Below, piece after piece: positions 3,358-7,361 of a DNA stretch of 7,361 nucleotides; positions within the stretch are counted from its first letter, which is position 1; every line of letters begins with the position of its first letter. Source of the DNA: Phycisphaerae bacterium (GTDB lineage: Bacteria > Planctomycetota > Phycisphaerae > UBA1845 > UTPLA1); assembly GCA_016935885.1 (NCBI GenBank), contig JAFGQA010000339.1:1-7361 (forward strand), written 5' to 3'. The notes below the pieces were generated by a model that made no database searches, was not told where the DNA came from, and was given only the letters and a program-made list of their open reading frames with translations. The position numbers were made by a program, and so were the translations under genes.

Positions 3358-6300
3358 ATGAGCGATTGCCTGGCTGATTCCGATCTGAACCGGTACCACG
3401 CCGGCGAGATGGGCGAGGAGGAGGCCGCGCGGGTGCGGGAGCATCTGGCGGGCTGCGAGGCGTGTCGCAAGCGCGACGCCGACCTGCTGGCACAGCACGA
3501 TGACCTGATGGGACAGGTGCGGGGGCTCAAGGATCGGAGGAAGATCGAGGTCGGGCCCGGGGCAGGCGGCGGCGCGCCGGGGGGTCCCACGCCGGATACG
3601 GGCGAAGGCGCGCTGCGGGGATCGACGATGGATGCCGATGGCGCGCCGGCTGGATCGACCGATGACCTCGGCCGCGGCGCGGCCGCTCCCGTGGGCGGCG
3701 CGGCCGTCCGTGTGGGCTCGCCGCCGGATCGTGTCGGGCCGTACAGGCTGCTCGAGGTCCTCGGCCGGGGCGGGTTCGGCGTGGTGCATCTGGCCGAGCA
3801 GACCGAGCCGATCCGCCGTCGGGTCGCGCTGAAGATTCTCAAGCTGGGCATGGACACCAGGGAGGTGGTGGCGCGTTTCGAGGCCGAGCGGCAGGCCTTG
3901 GCGATGATGGAACATCCGAACGTGGCCAAGGTCTTCGACGCGGGGGCGACGGAGCAGGGCCGGCCGTACTTCGTGATGGAGCACGTGCCGGGCGTGCCGA
4001 TCACGGACTACTGCGACCGCCACACGCTCGATACGAAGCAGCGGCTCGATCTGTTCATTCAGGTCTGCGACGCGTTGCAGCACGCGCACCAAAAGGGAAT
4101 CATCCACCGAGACCTGAAGCCGACGAACGTGTTGGTCATGCTCCAGGACGGGCGCGCGGTGCCGAAGGTAATCGACTTCGGGTTGGCCAAGGCGATTAGC
4201 CACCGGCTGACCGAGCGGACGATCTACACGGAGCAGGGTCAGCTCATTGGCACTCCCGAGTACATGAGCCCGGAGCAAGCGGAGATGACCGGGCTCAACG
4301 TCGATACGCGGACGGACATCTATTCGCTGGGCGTGTTGTTGTACGAGCTGCTCGTCGGGGCGCTGCCGTTCGACTCGAAGTACCTGCGTGAGGCGGGCTT
4401 CGCGGAGATCCAACGGATCATCCGCGAGGACGAGCCGCCCAAGCCGAGCGTTCGGCTGAGCCGTTTAGGTGCCAGCACCTCGACGGTGGCTCAGAAGCGT
4501 CACACGGATCCGCCGTCGCTGGCGGTTGAGCTTCGGGGCGATCTGGACTGGATCACGATGCGGTGTTTGGAGAAGGACCGCACGCGTCGCTACAGTTCGG
4601 CGTCCGAGCTGGCGGCGGATATCCGGCGCCATCTGAACCACGAGCCGGTCCTGGCCAGCCCGCCGAGCGCGATGTATCGGCTGAAGAAGTTCATCCGGCG
4701 GCACTATGTGGGCGTCGCTGGCGGTGTCGCGGTGGCTGCGGCGTTGGTGCTCGGCATCATCGGCACGGCGACGATGGCCGTCGTCGCCTCGCAGCGACGT
4801 GACACCGCGATCAGGGCACAAGCCGACGCCGAACGAGCACGGGATGCCACGCGCCAGCAGTACGAGTCGGCGGAACGCGCTCGACGCGAAACGGAGGCGG
4901 CGCGGCAGGCAGAAGCCCAGCATCGCAACCTCGCTGAGCAGGCCCGCATGGCCGAGGAAGAGCAGCGGAAGCTGGCCGAGTCTAACGCCGAAACGGCGCG
5001 GCAGGAGGCTGCCAGGGCCGAGGCCGTCAACCAGTTCTTGCTCGAAATGCTGGCGTCCGTAGACCCCGCGAAGGCCAAAGGGCGCGAACTCACCGTGCGC
5101 GACGTCCTGGACGAGGCGAGCCGGAAGATCGAGGCGGGGTCGTTCAAGGATCAACCGGACATAGAAGCAGCGGTGCGATCGACGATCGGCCAGACGTACA
5201 TGGCGCTGGGTTTGTATCCCGATGCCGAGCCGCACTTAACTGCTGCGTTGGAGGTGAGCCGGCGCCACCTGGGCGAGAAGCACGCGCATGTGGCCATGCA
5301 CATGAACAGCCTTGGGGCGTTCCTTCAGGCCACGGGCGAATACGACCGGGCGGAATCGCTGTACCGCGAATCCCTGTCGATGCTCCGCGAGCTGGTAGGT
5401 GAAGAGCACGTGGACGTGGCCCGCGTTCTGAGCAGCCTGGCCTCGTTGCTCCACGATCGGGGTGACTACGCCGGGGCCGAGTCGCTGTGCCGCGAGGCGC
5501 TCGCGGTGCAGCGCAAGTTGCTCGGCGATGAGCACCCGGCCGTGGCCGACAGCTTGAACACGTTGGGCGTGCTGGTCGAACTCATGGGCCGGTTCGACGA
5601 GGCCGAGCGGCTGCATCGCGAGGCGTTGGCCATGCGGCGTAGGCTGCTGGGGGACTTGAATCCGTCCGTCGCGACGAGCATCAACAATCTGGCGTGTTTG
5701 CTGCACACCAAAGGCGACTACGCCGGCGCCGCCAGCTTGTTCCGCGAGTCGCTGGAAATGCGGCGGAAGCTGTTGGGCGACGCGCACCCCGACCTGGCAG
5801 TGAATCTGAGCAACCTGGCTCAGTCACTCGAGCGTCAGGGTGACATCGCCGGGGCCGAATCACTCCATCGCGAGGCGGTGGCGATGTGGCGCAAGATCCA
5901 CGGCGACGAGCACCCGAAGGTCGCTACGGCCCTGAACAACCTGGCGGCGACGCTGTGCACGAAAGGCGATTATGCCGCGGCCGAGTCGGTGCACCGCGAG
6001 GCACTGGCGATGCAACGCAAGTTGTTGGGCGACCTGGACCCGGCCGTGGCCACGAGCCTGCACAACCTGGCGTTGACGCTGTCGTACCAAGGCGACTACG
6101 CGGGGGCCGAGCCGCTGTGCCGCGAGTCCCTTTCGATCTTCCGCAAACTGCTGGGCGATGAGCACGTGGCGGTGGCGACCAGCCTGAACCTCCTGGCCAA
6201 GATGCTGAGTGCCCAGGGCAACCATACCGAGGCCGAGCGGCTCTACCGTGACTCGCTGGCCTTGTTTCGCAAGCTGCTAACGGATGAGCACCCGACAGTG

Positions 6301-7170
6301 GCCATTGCCATCAACAACCTCGCGTTGTGTCTTCAGACGCAGGGTGACTTGGCTGGTGCCGAGCCGCTCTTCCGCGAGGCGCTGGCAACACAGCGTAAGC
6401 TCCTGGGCGACAAGCATCCTGACGTGGCCGCCACCTTGAGCAACCTGGGGCTGTGTCTTCACGGCCGGGGCGACCTGGCTGACGCCGAGCCGCTCTTCCG
6501 CGAGGCACTGGCCATACGGCGTATGCTGCTGGGTGAGAAGCATCCCTTGGTCGCCATCGCGATGCACAACCTGGCGGTCGTGCTTCAGGGAGAAGGCCAA
6601 TTGGTCGAAGCCGAGTCGTTACTCCGCCAGGCGCTGGCGACTCATACCGAGCTGCAGGGCGAGGCGGACCTGGAAACGCTCAGCACGATGGACCGGCTGG
6701 CGACCGTGCTCCAAGACCAGGGAGAACTCGCCGAGGCGGAGGCATTCTACAGGACTCTCACGGAGACGGCGCAGCGGCACTTGCCTCCGGAAGGTTGGCA
6801 TGTATCTGTTTACCGCAGCAACTATGGCAGGTGCCTGGCCCAGATGCAACGATACGAGGATGCCGAAGCCCACCTCATGGCAGGTTACGCCGGCCTCAAG
6901 GAGGCACTCGGTGAACAGCGCCCCGATACACTGAGAGCGCTGAGCAGCCTGATAGAGTTGTACGATGCCTGGGGTAAGGCCGATCAGGCCGCCGAGTGGC
7001 GGGCGAAGTTGCCGGAGGTTCCAGAGAGCCAGCGTACGGGGCAAGGCACAGTGGGTCAGGCCGCCGCCGATGAAGCCGCCGCGGATGAAAGTGGCGGTGA
7101 GCCGGCCGGTGAGACGCCAGCCCGCGGGACAGCAGTGCCGGTCACCTCCCGACCCGTGCAGAATGGATGA
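3358..7170 (+). CDS. Membrane serine/threonine kinase with anti-sigma-type zinc motif and TPR array
   Basis: This 1270-residue protein would phosphorylate Ser/Thr in a signalling pathway; substrate unknown. Residues 1-50 resemble an anti-sigma zinc finger: C4, then HLAGCEAC with H29, C33 and C36. A Gly/Ala/Pro-rich linker follows (about 63-124). The kinase domain (about 129-426) is complete: GRGGFG 136-141, VALK with K159, probable helix-C E177, HRDLKPTN with D252 and N257, DFG at 273-275, [11 protein letters not shown] 298-308 and D320 in [17 protein letters not shown] precedes a membrane helix (about 450-477), placing the kinase inside by the positive-inside rule. A charged coiled region (479-558) and a linker [11 protein letters not shown] (560-570) lead to TPR units (601-1220) and an Ala/Gly/Pro-rich tail. 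The ATG at 3358 gives the zinc motif its first Cys; no Shine-Dalgarno is seen. This architecture is typical of planctomycete kinases. A sigma-factor gene, often adjacent to such kinases, is absent. Confidence 0.93.
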   Translation: MSDCLADSDLNRYHAGEMGEEEAARVREHLAGCEACRKRDADLLAQHDDLMGQVRGLKDRRKIEVGPGAGGGAPGGPTPDTGEGALRGSTMDADGAPAGSTDDLGRGAAAPVGGAAVRVGSPPDRVGPYRLLEVLGRGGFGVVHLAEQTEPIRRRVALKILKLGMDTREVVARFEAERQALAMMEHPNVAKVFDAGATEQGRPYFVMEHVPGVPITDYCDRHTLDTKQRLDLFIQVCDALQHAHQKGIIHRDLKPTNVLVMLQDGRAVPKVIDFGLAKAISHRLTERTIYTEQGQLIGTPEYMSPEQAEMTGLNVDTRTDIYSLGVLLYELLVGALPFDSKYLREAGFAEIQRIIREDEPPKPSVRLSRLGASTSTVAQKRHTDPPSLAVELRGDLDWITMRCLEKDRTRRYSSASELAADIRRHLNHEPVLASPPSAMYRLKKFIRRHYVGVAGGVAVAAALVLGIIGTATMAVVASQRRDTAIRAQADAERARDATRQQYESAERARRETEAARQAEAQHRNLAEQARMAEEEQRKLAESNAETARQEAARAEAVNQFLLEMLASVDPAKAKGRELTVRDVLDEASRKIEAGSFKDQPDIEAAVRSTIGQTYMALGLYPDAEPHLTAALEVSRRHLGEKHAHVAMHMNSLGAFLQATGEYDRAESLYRESLSMLRELVGEEHVDVARVLSSLASLLHDRGDYAGAESLCREALAVQRKLLGDEHPAVADSLNTLGVLVELMGRFDEAERLHREALAMRRRLLGDLNPSVATSINNLACLLHTKGDYAGAASLFRESLEMRRKLLGDAHPDLAVNLSNLAQSLERQGDIAGAESLHREAVAMWRKIHGDEHPKVATALNNLAATLCTKGDYAAAESVHREALAMQRKLLGDLDPAVATSLHNLALTLSYQGDYAGAEPLCRESLSIFRKLLGDEHVAVATSLNLLAKMLSAQGNHTEAERLYRDSLALFRKLLTDEHPTVAIAINNLALCLQTQGDLAGAEPLFREALATQRKLLGDKHPDVAATLSNLGLCLHGRGDLADAEPLFREALAIRRMLLGEKHPLVAIAMHNLAVVLQGEGQLVEAESLLRQALATHTELQGEADLETLSTMDRLATVLQDQGELAEAEAFYRTLTETAQRHLPPEGWHVSVYRSNYGRCLAQMQRYEDAEAHLMAGYAGLKEALGEQRPDTLRALSSLIELYDAWGKADQAAEWRAKLPEVPESQRTGQGTVGQAAADEAAADESGGEPAGETPARGTAVPVTSRPVQNG
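5158..7017 (+). repeat. In-frame array of 126-bp TPR units
   Basis: Fourteen complete 126-bp units and a 96-bp partial unit encode kinesin-light-chain-type TPRs. Units start at 5158, 5284, 5410 and every 126 bases to 6922. A typical unit has a PxVA start, NNLA near position 8-11, GDYAGAE near 18-24, FREAL near 27-31 and a KLLGDEH end. No unit has an insertion or deletion. Units 13-14 have lost the GDEHP joint (LPPEGW, GEQRP), as end units often do. The most alike stretches are in units 10 and 11: 23 bases starting at 6358 and 6484 are identical. Such arrays bind proteins or peptides. Confidence 0.93.
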
Positions 7171-7248
7171 TGCGTCTGAAGAGGGCCTGGCAATGCGGAG
7201 GAGGGCGGGCAGGCAACTCGCGTCATGCGAGCCGGTGCTCACGTCCCA

Positions 7249-7271
7249 GGGTCCGTGACAGGTTAGGCGGG
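7249..7271 (+). repeat. 23-nt direct repeat, copy 2
   Basis: It matches 2494-2516 at 20 of 23 positions; the mismatches are at 7253, 7260 and 7262. Its last base is the first base of hairpin copy D, so flank and hairpin are joined here, whereas at the first site the 86-nt palindrome lies between them. Confidence 0.6.
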
Positions 7272-7297
7272 TGGCACTGGCAGCTTGCCTGCCAGTG
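7271..7297 (+). repeat. Palindromic repeat, copy D
   Basis: The element reads anchor GTGG, stem CACTGGCAG, loop CTTGC, stem CTGCCAGTG. The stem and loop equal copy B exactly; only the fourth anchor base differs (G for C). It lies about 100 bases after the kinase stop and could form a hairpin at the mRNA 3' end, but no T-run follows. Confidence 0.75.
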
Positions 7298-7307
7298 TCT
7301 GGACTTT

Positions 7308-7332
7308 GGCACTTAACTAGTTACTGCGTGCC
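7308..7332. other. Short inverted repeat around TAACTAGTTA
   Basis: GGCAC (7308-7312) and GTGCC (7328-7332) flank a region containing the perfect 10-base palindrome TAACTAGTTA (7314-7323). The rest of 7171-7361 holds no credible gene; a weak CTCGC/GCGAG stem lies at 7217-7231. Confidence 0.25.
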
Positions 7333-7361
7333 CTGGCCTACGCCGCCTGGCGCCCGAGAAT

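Noticed and set aside
2437..3493. Open frames on both strands in the intergenic region (2437-2904 and 2759-3493 minus; 2519-2914, 2640-3128 and 2939-3283 plus)
   Set aside because: They overlap each other, cross palindromic repeats, lack recognisable domains and have no ribosome-binding site.
3193..4413. Long open frame of 406 residues on the minus strand
   Set aside because: It lies opposite the kinase domain, runs through the MITE-like element and shows no family resemblance; it follows from GC-rich codon use on the other strand.
5236..6600. Several minus-strand open frames with repeating protein sequence
   Set aside because: Their repetition mirrors the 126-bp TPR units on the plus strand, so they are shadows.
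7272..7288. Possible sigma-54 promoter TGGCAC...TTGC
   Set aside because: The spacing between the two boxes is seven bases instead of five, and both lie inside hairpin copy D, which explains the match.

Overview
The window looks like a piece of a GC-rich planctomycete chromosome (Planctomycetota, possibly a Phycisphaerae-like lineage). The main reasons are the giant serine/threonine kinase with a membrane anchor and kinesin-light-chain-type TPR repeats, the lack of a clear Shine-Dalgarno sequence before several genes, and intergenic DNA full of short palindromes. The assignment is inferred from gene style; no database search was possible.

Layout. Positions 1-257 are non-coding and hold three hairpin repeats near the left edge; I see nothing recognisable in about 96-250. 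A minus-strand operon runs from 2332 down to 267: a small secreted protein of unknown function, ribosomal protein L27 (rpmA) and the ribosome-assembly GTPase Obg (obgE). A good sigma-70-type promoter (2439-2466, minus) precedes it. The usual first gene of this cluster, rplU (L21), is absent from the window. Positions 2467-3357 form an intergenic region of about 0.9 kb with no credible gene. It holds a 23-nt direct repeat, an 86-nt imperfect palindrome, an inverted pair of covarying hairpins, simple palindromes, and a 141-bp MITE-like element with about 21-bp terminal inverted repeats that ends 41 bases before the next gene. From 3358 to 7170 on the plus strand lies one 1270-residue protein: an anti-sigma-type zinc motif, a complete kinase domain, one transmembrane helix, a coiled region and 14.8 TPR units of exactly 42 residues. 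Positions 7171-7361 are intergenic again and repeat two of the elements seen near 2500-2670.

How the parts relate. The operon joins two translation and ribosome-assembly genes to an envelope protein. The divergent kinase is probably a membrane signalling receptor: the kinase and zinc motif would lie in the cytoplasm and the TPR array on the far side of the membrane. No partner sigma factor or substrate gene is visible. The most unusual content is the palindromic repeat DNA. At least five hairpins share a 5' anchor and a stem starting CAC, and their stems change by compensating pairs; they occur as inverted pairs or next to a shared 23-nt flank. These resemble REP/BIME or MITE sequences moved by a transposase encoded elsewhere.
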